Made by a program: the position numbers and the translations under genes
In this document: positions 7,679 to 13,102 of the stretch, in pieces
How the letters are laid out: each line of letters opens with the position of its first letter
Numbering within the stretch: position 1 is the stretch's first letter
Assembly: GCA_003266075.1 (NCBI GenBank)
Contig: MUZZ01000014.1
Coordinates: 1-13,102 of the forward strand
From: Methanosphaera sp. rholeuAM74
GTDB lineage: Archaea > Methanobacteriota > Methanobacteria > Methanobacteriales > Methanobacteriaceae
Reading direction: 5' to 3'
Length of the DNA: 13,102 bases
Notes under the pieces: generated by a model
Told to the model about the DNA's origin: nothing
What the model saw: the letters and a program-made list of their open reading frames with translations, nothing else
Database searches by the model: none

Positions 7679-8320
7679 ATGAAGATTAAAGAAGAAAAAC
7701 AATGGCAAGTAAAAGGACCACTAGAACTACATGATGGAAAATGGAAGGAAGGATTTGAACGTTGTGCAAACATACTATACAAATTAAACAACCTCCACCC
7801 ATCAGAACATGAAGAAAAAAATAAACTACTAAAAGAACTATTCGGAGAAATCGGGGAAAAAACAGAAGTATTACTACCATTCTACTGTAACATAGGAACT
7901 AACATTAAAATAGGTAAAGGTTCATTTATCAACATAAACAACAATTACCTAGACACGGATTCAATAGAAATAGGTGATTACACACTACTAGCACCAGGAG
8001 TAAACATTATAACAGCAGACCATCCAACAAGCACAAAAGAAAGAATATTACCATTAGATGATGAATTAGAAGATGAAAACTATTCATACATAGACGAAAA
8101 CTCCGACTTTGATGACAATATCGAATACACATTCGTTAACACGAAAAAACCAGTAAAAATAGGTGACAGATGCTGGATAGGAACAAATGTAATCATACAA
8201 CCAGGAGTAACAATCGGAGATAATGTTGTAATAGGCTCAGCAAGCGTGGTGACTAAAGACATACCAAGCAACAGCATAGCAGTTGGAGTACCAGCAAAAG
8301 TAATAAAAAATAATGAATAA
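7679..8320 (+). CDS. Hexapeptide-repeat O-acetyltransferase, maltose/galactoside acetyltransferase-like
   Basis: A 213-residue acetyl-CoA-dependent acyltransferase with the left-handed beta-helix fold. Residues 25-75 resemble the N-terminal helical cap of maltose/nodulation acetyltransferases, and repeated [IV]G-x4 hexapeptides run at 71-113 and 158-200 (IGTNIKIGKG, IEIGDYTLLAPG, VKIGDRCWIGTNVIIQPG, IGDNVVIGSASVVTKDIP). ITADHP at 111-116 supplies the probable catalytic His115, and GVPAKVIK near the end is the family's closing motif. Residues about 125-155 form an acidic insert (many D/E/Y/N) where relatives pass directly from the HP loop to the KPVKIGD coil. The acceptor sugar is unknown; a surface-glycan role is suggested only by the neighbouring adhesin gene. 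GGTG abuts the ATG, so it cannot act as a normal ribosome binding site, and with the TATA box at 7642-7651 a nearly leaderless message is likely. Codon choice (ATA, CTA, CCA, AAC) differs from the following gene. Confidence 0.88.
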   Translation: MKIKEEKQWQVKGPLELHDGKWKEGFERCANILYKLNNLHPSEHEEKNKLLKELFGEIGEKTEVLLPFYCNIGTNIKIGKGSFININNNYLDTDSIEIGDYTLLAPGVNIITADHPTSTKERILPLDDELEDENYSYIDENSDFDDNIEYTFVNTKKPVKIGDRCWIGTNVIIQPGVTIGDNVVIGSASVVTKDIPSNSIAVGVPAKVIKNNE

Positions 8321-8360
8321 TAAGTAAAAAAGTTATCAACTATAATTGGGAGTGTTATAT

Positions 8361-9506
8361 ATGAAGAAAATGGGATTTGGAATGATGAGATTACCTTTAA
8401 AAGATAATGATGATTTAACGAGCATTAATCAGAAAGAAGTAAACGAAATGGTCGATTTATTCATGAAAAGTGGATACACATATTTTGACACTGCATACCC
8501 CTACCACGAAGGAAGAAGTGAAGTTGCTCTTAGAAAAGCATTAGTTGAACGATACCCTAGGGATTCATATGTAGTAGCAGATAAACTACCTCTTTTCCTG
8601 ATAAATAAAGAAGAACAATTAGAACAGATATTCAATGAACAGTTAGAACGTACAGGACTCGACTACTTCGATTATTATCTGATGCATAATGTTAGTGGAT
8701 TCTCTGAGGATGGATTCATAGGAGTTGATTCATTTAAGTTCGTAAATGAAAAGAAGGCTGAAGGAAAAATAAAGCATTTAGGATTATCATCACATGCTGA
8801 TGCCGAATACATTGATAACATACTCTCACAACACCCTGAAATGGAGTTCATACAGCTTCAATTGAATTATCTTGACTGGAAAAATGAGGGCATACAATCA
8901 CGTAAATGTTATGAAGTAGCACGTAAACATGGTATACCAGTAATAGTTATGGAACCGTTGAAGGGTGGATTTCTAGCAAATGTACCTGATGATGCTTGTA
9001 AGTTAATGAAGGATTACAATCCCGATAAGTCAATAGTTTCATGGGCTATGAGATATGTTACAGGTTTAGACGATGTTATGATGGTTTTAAGTGGTGTAAA
9101 CACCTACAAACAAATGGAGGAGAACATATCTGATATGGAGAATTTTGAAGCATTATCTAGTGAGGAATTATCTATTATCGATGAAGTAGTTGGAATCATT
9201 AATAGTCAAATAGCCGTTCCATGTACTAAATGTAATTACTGTATTGCTCATTGCCCTAAAAACATCAATATTCCCAAATTGTTTGATATGTATAACAATG
9301 AGAAGATCGAGAATATAGAAACTTTTACAGCTGTTGGTAATGCATATGTGAATTATTCGAGAGTTGAGGGTAATGGCATCGCATCCGATTGTATTGAGTG
9401 TGGTTTATGTGTTAAAGAGTGTCCACAGCATATTGATATTCCTACAGTAATGAAAGATGTTAAAAATACGTTTGAAAAGGAATTATATGGTTTTAATGGC
9501 GATTAA
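8361..9506 (+). CDS. Aldo/keto reductase with C-terminal 2x[4Fe-4S] ferredoxin domain
   Basis: A 381-residue cytoplasmic oxidoreductase. Residues 1-280 form an AKR TIM barrel with the expected catalytic tetrad D43 (FDTA), Y48 (AYPYH), K75 (ADK) and H109 (LMH), plus the later barrel strands GLSSH (141-145), QLQLNY (165-170) and VMEPLKGG (196-203). The C-terminal part carries two CxxCxxCxxxCP clusters: C288/C291/C294/C298 and C344/C347/C350/C354. Each should bind a [4Fe-4S] centre. This 'predicted AKR, CPBF-type' architecture is common in anaerobes, where it is thought to pass electrons from ferredoxin or an Fe-S partner to a carbonyl substrate; the substrate is unknown. The ATG at 8361 is chosen over an in-frame TTG at 8346 because GGGAG (8348-8352) lies 8 nt before it and MKKMGFGMMRLPL is the usual family start. 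The 40-nt gap to the acetyltransferase has no clear promoter or terminator, so co-transcription is likely. Confidence 0.94.
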   Translation: MKKMGFGMMRLPLKDNDDLTSINQKEVNEMVDLFMKSGYTYFDTAYPYHEGRSEVALRKALVERYPRDSYVVADKLPLFLINKEEQLEQIFNEQLERTGLDYFDYYLMHNVSGFSEDGFIGVDSFKFVNEKKAEGKIKHLGLSSHADAEYIDNILSQHPEMEFIQLQLNYLDWKNEGIQSRKCYEVARKHGIPVIVMEPLKGGFLANVPDDACKLMKDYNPDKSIVSWAMRYVTGLDDVMMVLSGVNTYKQMEENISDMENFEALSSEELSIIDEVVGIINSQIAVPCTKCNYCIAHCPKNINIPKLFDMYNNEKIENIETFTAVGNAYVNYSRVEGNGIASDCIECGLCVKECPQHIDIPTVMKDVKNTFEKELYGFNGD

Positions 9507-9702
9507 TTCATATTGTTGGGGTGTGGCTACTTTAGTTGTTTTTAATGGTTATCTGGGAGAATATTTTAATTGTAATAGGTAATAATCTATACTAATGCAT
9601 TTATATTTCATCCCCTATGACTAATTCTTTTTCCACAAAATAGTAAGAGTAATATAATTGGATGCTAAACATATACATATACTTGTTTTAAAAATAGTTT
9701 TT

Positions 9703-9793
9703 TAAGGATAGATATAGAATAATCTATTTCTACTATTCATATAATATAGGTATAGGATATAATTTTTTATATTTTAATAGCGTTCTATCCTTA
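9703..9793. repeat. Long-range inverted repeat 1 (10 bp arms)
   Basis: TAAGGATAGA (9703-9712) is perfectly complementary to TCTATCCTTA (9784-9793), with 71 nt between the arms. A small nested stem ATAGA/TCTAT lies just inside the left arm. Arms of this length can occur by chance in DNA this AT-rich, so a structured RNA is only a possibility. Confidence 0.4.
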
Positions 9794-9800
9794 TTATAGC

Positions 9801-9888
9801 AGTGTTTGTTGGTAAGATTTATTGATTAAAATTATTTATTAAATAATCATTATTATGTTATTACTTGTTATATGAAATAACAAACACT
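9801..9888. repeat. Long-range inverted repeat 2 (10 bp arms)
   Basis: AGTGTTTGTT (9801-9810) is perfectly complementary to AACAAACACT (9879-9888), with 68 nt between the arms. It starts 7 nt after inverted repeat 1 ends and has almost the same span (88 versus 91 nt). The right arm overlaps the competing local hairpin 9856-9882, so two alternative folds are possible. Confidence 0.4.
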
Positions 9889-9924
9889 AATAATATATCA
9901 ATTAATTTAAGTATATATATTTTA

Positions 9925-10710
9925 TTAAATTTTAAAGAATTCATAAGTATTACTAGTAACACTTTCTCCTAGCTTTTCTTCTGATATACCCATCTCTTTA
10001 CTAATCCTTCTTAAAATGTGCGGTAAATATTTGGGTTCATTTCTAGTACCCTTCACTTTAACTTCAAAGTCACGTGGAATCAAAAATGGACCATCCGTTT
10101 CAATCATCAAACGATTTTCAGGAATAACCTTAATAGCTTCAAGTAATTCTTTGTTACGTCTATCATCACAAATCCAACCAGTTACACCAATATAACATCC
10201 AAGATCAAGGTAATCTTCTGCTTCATATTTGTTTCCAGTAAAACAATGAACAACCGAACGCTTAGCGACTGTTTTATGTTTTCTAAGAATTTTTGCAAAA
10301 TCATCATAGGATTCCCTGTCATGTAGAAACAGTGGCATATCTAATTCTTCGGCTAACTCGACCTGTTTTTCAAACCATTTACGCTGAACATTTTGTGGCG
10401 AAAAGTTCCTATTATAATCTAAGCCACATTCACCAATAGCAACAACACAATCATTTTTTGCCAAGTTACGGAGAGTTTCTATGGTGTTCTCATCACAACT
10501 TTTAGCATCATGGGGGTGTACACCACAAGTAGAGTATAACATATTAGGATGTTTACTTGCATATTCTACTGCTTGTTTGCTTGAAGCAAGGCTACTTCCA
10601 GTAATTATGGCTTTGCTTACTCCTACTTCTTGTGCTTCTTTCATGACGTTTATTCTATCTTTATTGTATTGCTTGTGCATTAAATTTAATCCGATGTCAA
10701 TTAGTTCCAT
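9925..10710 (-). CDS. tatD: TatD-family metal-dependent nuclease
   Basis: A 261-residue TIM-barrel metallohydrolase. E. coli TatD is a 3'-5' exonuclease on single-stranded DNA and RNA linked to repair of oxidative damage; the same role here is inferred. The sequence follows true TatD rather than YcfH/YjjV: DIGLNL replaces the D-x-H-x-H of the paralogues, and CGVHPH, VVAIGECGLDYNRNFSP, VHCFTG, IGVTGWICDDRR, IETDGP, IPRD and NEPKYLPHIL all match. Metal-binding candidates, counted from this start, are E94, H130, H155 and D206. The ATG at 10710 is preferred to one 15 bases upstream because GGGA precedes it at ribosome-binding distance and the family begins right at M-x-x-x-DIG. No hairpin/U-tract terminator is obvious just downstream. 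It is divergent from the DUF357 gene. The closeness to bacterial TatD suggests transfer between domains. Confidence 0.93.
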   Translation of the reverse strand: MELIDIGLNLMHKQYNKDRINVMKEAQEVGVSKAIITGSSLASSKQAVEYASKHPNMLYSTCGVHPHDAKSCDENTIETLRNLAKNDCVVAIGECGLDYNRNFSPQNVQRKWFEKQVELAEELDMPLFLHDRESYDDFAKILRKHKTVAKRSVVHCFTGNKYEAEDYLDLGCYIGVTGWICDDRRNKELLEAIKVIPENRLMIETDGPFLIPRDFEVKVKGTRNEPKYLPHILRRISKEMGISEEKLGESVTSNTYEFFKI

Positions 10711-10805
10711 AATATGAATTCCCATAAAATTTTTAAATTGTATACCTGTTATACTATATTATCATTTGAGTAATTATTTATTTAGTTTTTTCTAAATATA
10801 ATAAC
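10711..10805. promoter_or_regulatory. Divergent promoter region, tatD / DUF357
   Basis: An AT-rich 95-bp spacer. TATTTAG (10779-10785) and CTAAATA (10792-10798) form a perfect 7-bp inverted repeat around six T, right before the DUF357 start. For the plus-strand gene no ribosome binding site is visible, and an AT box at about 10775-10783 would fit a leaderless start at 10806; ATACTATATTA (10751-10761) is the alternative box with a short leader. The tatD box cannot be chosen with confidence. Confidence 0.45.
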
Positions 10806-11054
10806 ATGAATACTAAAGATTTGGAAAGTAAAGAAAAAATAGAAGTTGACATTAAGAAGTTAGAACGTAATTTAGGGCAAGTTGAATCTATCAAGTTCAC
10901 CGATAAACAGTTGGATGTTTATAATAGGGCAGTAGATTACATGAACGATTCAAAATATTATCTAGAAAAAGAGGATATGAGAACAGCATTTGGCTGTATA
11001 GAATACAGTCATGGTTTACTTGATGCTTTACGAATGATTCATGGTTTAATATGA
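10806..11054 (+). CDS. DUF357 family archaeal protein
   Basis: A small 82-residue, mostly helical protein. The C-terminal half (residues 30-80) has the DUF357 pattern: a helix with A-x-x-YMNDSKYYLEKEDMRTAF (short, charged, Y-rich) followed by the hallmark CIEYSHGLLDALRMIHGL, equivalent to the family's 'A-x-EYAxGxLDAx-xxG-L'. The N-terminal 28 residues are charged and may form a coiled helix. DUF357 proteins are widespread in Euryarchaeota and have no established function; the helical-hairpin shape suggests a small adaptor or dimerising protein, which is inference. There is no Shine-Dalgarno motif before the ATG, so leaderless translation is likely. It is divergent from tatD and followed by a U-rich terminator. 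Confidence 0.87.
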   Translation: MNTKDLESKEKIEVDIKKLERNLGQVESIKFTDKQLDVYNRAVDYMNDSKYYLEKEDMRTAFGCIEYSHGLLDALRMIHGLI

Positions 11055-11073
11055 GTAGAGGTGGGGATTTGGT

Positions 11074-11118
11074 TAGTTTTTTAAAACTATTCCATATTAT
11101 TTTCAATTTTTCTTTTAA
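11074..11118 (+). terminator. T-rich terminator after DUF357
   Basis: An inverted repeat TAGTTTT (11074-11080) / AAAACTA (11083-11089) lies 19 bases after the DUF357 stop and is followed by a T-rich run (ATTATTTTCAATTTTTCTTTT, given in part; about 11095-11115). Archaeal RNA polymerase terminates at such U-tracts, with or without a stem. The loop is tight, so the T-tract is the stronger part of the evidence. Confidence 0.5.
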
Positions 11119-11134
11119 CCTTTGCTGGTACTAA

Positions 11135-11296
11135 TTATGAAAAATGTGACCTTGCATCTAAACATATATCATTGTCTATTTTGGTTTTACCACCCATTTG
11201 CAAGGTGATTTCTTCTTCTTTGTAGGTTGTTTGGTTTGATGTTATTGTATTTGTATCAGTTATTTGTAGCGTTAATTTTTTGTGACTGTTTCTGGA
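11135..11296 (-). pseudogene. Probable coding remnant, no start codon
   Basis: On the minus strand a 53-codon open stretch ends at TAA (11135-11137) and has no usable start: the in-frame stop upstream is TAA at 11297-11299 and the only Met is deep inside. The translation is protein-like (KKLTLQITDTNTITSNQTTY, then KEEEITLQMGGKTKIDND) and its Thr/Asn/Ile content and ACA/AAT/ATA codons resemble adhesin-type secreted proteins. Upstream, the neighbouring frame reads DNPETVT directly into a run of six A (complement of 11275-11280). A one-base shift there would give a continuous DNPETVTKKLTLQITD, so a frameshifted, 5'-truncated gene end is the best reading. Stops in both frames further upstream fit decay. 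I do not recognise the family, and a chance open stretch cannot be excluded. Confidence 0.4.
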
Positions 11297-11361
11297 TTAT
11301 CATAGCAGTACTTTTCATCATTTTTTTAGATTTTCCATATATTTTCCCACGTTTTCTACAT

Positions 11362-12405
11362 TTATATTGATAGGAGTGTTTGTCCTATTGGTATTGTTAG
11401 GTTTGCCTCTATGTATGCTGCTATTATTAGCATTACCAGTATTATTCCTAGTAGTATTATACTATCTATTACCATTTTAAAGCTTGTTGTTAAGTGTTTG
11501 CTGAATTTTTCTTTGTTGTTGACGTCAATTCCATTTAGTATGTGTATTATTGCCTGTGTTATTCTGAATCCTCCAGCACCTGCAAGTATTATTGCCGTTA
11601 ATTCGATTATTCCGTGTGGTAGTGTGAATGATAGGAAGTATCCTAGAGGTAGGCTTGCTCCAGTATATCCTATTAGTAATGCGTTATAGATTAATAGGAA
11701 TATTGTTTGTACGCTTAGGAATATTCCTCCTATTTCCATGTTCAGTGCTACTGTGAAGTTGTTTATGAATAGTGGTATTGTTTCCAGGCTGACTGTTCCT
11801 TGTCGTACTCCTTGTTGCATCTGTTGCATTGCTGGTTTCATTAGTGATTGGAATATCGTTGGGTAGAAGTAACTTAGTATGGTGAATGATATGAATACGA
11901 TTAATGCGAGCAGTATGTGGTATTTTATCCTGTGGAAGTAGCTTATTATTTCGTTTTTCAGGTCATCTTTTTCTGTTGTTTGGATATTATGGTAGTCTTC
12001 ATTGTTTATGTGTATCATGTTTATGCAGTCTATTATTATGCTTGATATTAGTGTTGTCGACATTATGTATGCTACACTCGTATTAAATTGGTATGTCAGG
12101 ATGATTACTATTAGGTATATTGGGTATATGGCTTTTTTGGACTTGTATGTTGTAATTATTGTTATTATTAGTGAGAACAGTATCAGTAGTGGTAGTTCTA
12201 GATCTATTATTTCTGTTATCGGTAGTTGGGATATCCATATTGTTGTAATGTATATTATTATTGCTAGTAGTATGTTTACAATGTATGCGTTGACGTTTTG
12301 TGTTAATTGTATGTTTTGTTCTTTTGTTTTTCTTTTTTCTTCTTGTTGTTTTTGTAGTTTGTTTATGTGGTGGTATATGTTATCCTCTTCTGTTTTGTTT
12401 TCCAT
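11362..12405 (-). CDS. SpoIIM/DUF95-family integral membrane protein
   Basis: A 347-residue multi-pass membrane protein. The C-terminal part (about 160-335) is the SpoIIM (DUF95) domain: a hydrophobic helix at 162-182, a paired Asn at INNF (214-217), ALNMEIGGIF (220-229), LLIYNALLIGY (237-247), the hallmark LPHGIIELTAI (262-272), AGAGG (275-279) and a final helix at 311-332. In Bacillus, SpoIIM works with SpoIID/SpoIIP in peptidoglycan remodelling during engulfment. Archaea have neither sporulation nor murein, and the archaeal role is unknown; a link to envelope or membrane processes is inference. The N-terminus is an added module: a charged Gln/Lys/Glu-rich segment (1-35, possibly coiled coil) and about four extra helices (39-59, 71-87, 92-108, 110-130). 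AGGAGG (complement of 12413-12418) sits 7 nt before the ATG, a textbook ribosome binding site. GTATAAATA (complement of 12441-12449) is a good TATA box for a single-gene unit. Confidence 0.88.
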   Translation of the reverse strand: MENKTEEDNIYHHINKLQKQQEEKRKTKEQNIQLTQNVNAYIVNILLAIIIYITTIWISQLPITEIIDLELPLLILFSLIITIITTYKSKKAIYPIYLIVIILTYQFNTSVAYIMSTTLISSIIIDCINMIHINNEDYHNIQTTEKDDLKNEIISYFHRIKYHILLALIVFISFTILSYFYPTIFQSLMKPAMQQMQQGVRQGTVSLETIPLFINNFTVALNMEIGGIFLSVQTIFLLIYNALLIGYTGASLPLGYFLSFTLPHGIIELTAIILAGAGGFRITQAIIHILNGIDVNNKEKFSKHLTTSFKMVIDSIILLGIILVMLIIAAYIEANLTIPIGQTLLSI

Positions 12406-12540
12406 TTATTTTCCTCCTTTAAACTTCAATATTTGTATAATATTTATACACATCATTTGGTAGCAGTTTTAGTGTGTACATTTTCTATACATATTATTTT
12501 ATATGTACGAACTAATATATAATAATTATTAAGATCAAAA
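12406..12540 (-). promoter_or_regulatory. Promoter of the SpoIIM-like gene with TACAT half-sites
   Basis: On the minus strand the TATA box GTATAAATA (complement of 12441-12449) predicts transcription start near 12419, just ahead of AGGAGG (12413-12418). Upstream of the box are three related half-sites: GTACAT (12476-12481), TACATAT (12488-12494) and ATATGTA (12501-12507). The last two form a perfect 7-bp inverted repeat with a 6-nt spacer, and the first and last also pair (GTACAT with ATGTAC, 12503-12508). The position behind the TATA box would suit an activator site; no regulator is identified. Confidence 0.5.
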
Positions 12541-12545
12541 AAATC

Positions 12546-12573
12546 GTAAAAAAATAAAAAGACTAAATAAGTC
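12546..12573 (-). terminator. Terminator of the Alba gene
   Basis: On the minus strand, 20 bases after the Alba stop, a short stem GACT/AGTC (complement of 12570-12573 and 12561-12564) with a 5-nt loop is followed by TTTTTATTTTTTT and, a few bases later, a second T-run (complement of 12535-12543). The stem is weak but the repeated U-tracts match archaeal termination signals. Confidence 0.55.
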
Positions 12574-12593
12574 ATAAAAACAAGTAATCATAT

Positions 12594-13064
12594 CTATTTT
12601 GAAATGTTTATCTCGATAGTTGAAACATTAACTGTAGAACCATCTTCACGAACTACTTCTTCAGTATCAGTAGAAATTGACTCAATAGATGCAGTATTAA
12701 TAAATCTGTTTCTTATGATTTCTGCAACATCAACTGCTCTACTAATAGCTCTGCCCCTAGCTTTAATAGTCATTTCTTCTAAACCATTATTCATCTGGGT
12801 AACCGTAGTTAAAACATAATTCATAACAGGTTTATTTCCAATGTACAAGGTGTTTCCTTCAAACACATTTTCTTCATCGTCTGAAGTACTTTCATCATCT
12901 GAATTACTTTGAGTAGTAATATCTTCTTCATTAATTTCTTCTTCTTTAGTTATGTTTTCATTGTTAATCTCATTATTAGTCTCCACAGTTTCATCTGAAC
13001 TATCAGCATCTGCTATAATTCCATTTTCACGTAAAGACTGTGTAAAAGATAAATTGTCACTCAT
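12594..13064 (-). CDS. alba: Alba-family DNA/RNA-binding chromatin protein with acidic N-terminal tail
   Basis: A 156-residue protein. Residues 70-156 are a complete Alba domain: NTLYIGNKPVMNYVL (71-85) with the nucleic-acid-binding lysine K78 in the G-x-KPVMNYV loop, KARGRAISRAVDVAEIIRNR (101-120), and the beta-hairpin end EEVVREDGSTVNVSTIEINISK. Alba dimers coat double-stranded DNA and also bind RNA. The unusual part is residues 1-69. A short leader (MSDNLSFTQSLRENGIIAD) precedes about 50 residues dominated by Asp, Glu, Asn, Ser and Thr, with stretches such as KEEEINEEDI and SDDESTSDDEE and almost no basic residues. Typical Alba proteins are about 90-100 residues and begin a few residues before the first strand. 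The tail is likely disordered and could weaken or tune DNA binding. GAGGT (complement of 13072-13076) lies 7 nt before the ATG, which supports the long start. The promoter is cut by the window edge. Confidence 0.93.
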   Translation of the reverse strand: MSDNLSFTQSLRENGIIADADSSDETVETNNEINNENITKEEEINEEDITTQSNSDDESTSDDEENVFEGNTLYIGNKPVMNYVLTTVTQMNNGLEEMTIKARGRAISRAVDVAEIIRNRFINTASIESISTDTEEVVREDGSTVNVSTIEINISK

Positions 13065-13102
13065 TTATTAAACCTCAAAATAAATTTACTATATACATAT
13101 AT

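Larger units (their letters stand above)
9507..9924. other. 418-bp gene-free region between convergent genes
   Basis: No open frame here looks coding. The left part (9515-9565) is richer in G than the rest (GGGGTGTGGCTAC, CTGGGAG), while the right part is almost pure A/T. It contains the two long-range inverted repeats listed separately, a hairpin TGTTATT/AATAACA (9856-9862 with 9876-9882), a near-palindrome ATTATTTATTAAATAAT, and a weak hairpin followed by T's (ATATAA-TTTT-TTATAT then TTTT, 9757-9776) that might end the reductase transcript. I see no tRNA, no mobile element and no clear promoter. Confidence 0.6.

Noticed and set aside
8346..8360. Upstream TTG start for the aldo/keto reductase
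   Set aside because: The GGGAG motif overlaps this extension and is correctly spaced for the ATG at 8361, which also matches the family's usual N-terminus.
10481..10717. 78-residue open frame antisense to tatD
   Set aside because: It overlaps the strongly conserved TatD sequence and has no independent support.
10711..10725. Upstream ATG for tatD (5 extra residues)
   Set aside because: The GGGA that serves the inner ATG lies inside this extension, and family members begin at M-x-x-x-DIG.
12002..12463. 153-residue plus-strand open frame
   Set aside because: Antisense to the SpoIIM-like gene; hydrophobic and cysteine-rich only because it mirrors transmembrane codons. It runs through that gene's ribosome binding site and promoter.
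1..13102. Insertion sequence, prophage, toxin-antitoxin or defence system
   Set aside because: No transposase, integrase, terminal repeats, small paired toxin/antitoxin genes or nuclease/helicase clusters are visible. TatD alone, beside DUF357, does not make a defence locus.

Overview
The window is AT-rich, gene-dense archaeal DNA. An Alba chromatin protein, an archaeal DUF357 protein, a SpoIIM/DUF95 membrane protein and a very large Asn/Thr-rich adhesin-like surface protein, together with TATA-like boxes upstream of genes and U-rich terminators, point to Methanobacteriales. The strong Asn/Thr/Ile bias and the style of the adhesin fit Methanosphaera best. That genus call is an inference from protein style and recall, not from a database search.

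Layout, left to right. A two-barrel U32 'peptidase' family protein (91-2640, minus) ends in a strong hairpin plus U-run terminator at the left edge. It is divergent from a small MscS-type mechanosensitive channel (2746-3510, plus). The channel converges on a 99-residue antibiotic-biosynthesis-monooxygenase-fold protein (3547-3846, minus). A clear hairpin/U-tract terminator follows the large adhesin-like protein (4012-7350, minus; 1112 residues: signal peptide, beta-helix, several Ig/CARDB-like domains, no visible C-terminal anchor). A 328-bp divergent region carries the adhesin promoter, a 9-bp inverted repeat at its inferred transcription start, and the promoter of a hexapeptide-repeat acetyltransferase (7679-8320, plus). 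A ferredoxin-fused aldo/keto reductase (8361-9506, plus) follows and is probably co-transcribed with it.

A 418-bp gene-free convergent region (9507-9924) holds two successive long-range inverted repeats. A true TatD-subgroup nuclease (9925-10710, minus) is divergent from a DUF357 protein (10806-11054, plus). The gap 11055-11361 holds a U-rich terminator and an apparent degraded coding remnant on the minus strand. Then come a SpoIIM/DUF95-family multi-pass membrane protein (11362-12405, minus) and an Alba protein with a long acidic N-terminal tail (12594-13064, minus).

The genes do not form one pathway. They are mostly single-gene transcription units with their own terminators, mixing envelope functions (adhesin, SpoIIM-like, MscS, possibly the acetyltransferase) with housekeeping or redox functions. 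I saw no mobile element, CRISPR array, tRNA or rRNA, and no convincing undescribed multi-gene system. The most notable points are the acidic-tailed Alba, the mosaic adhesin with its leader hairpin, the E. coli-like TatD, the acidic insert in the acetyltransferase and the coding remnant at 11135-11296.
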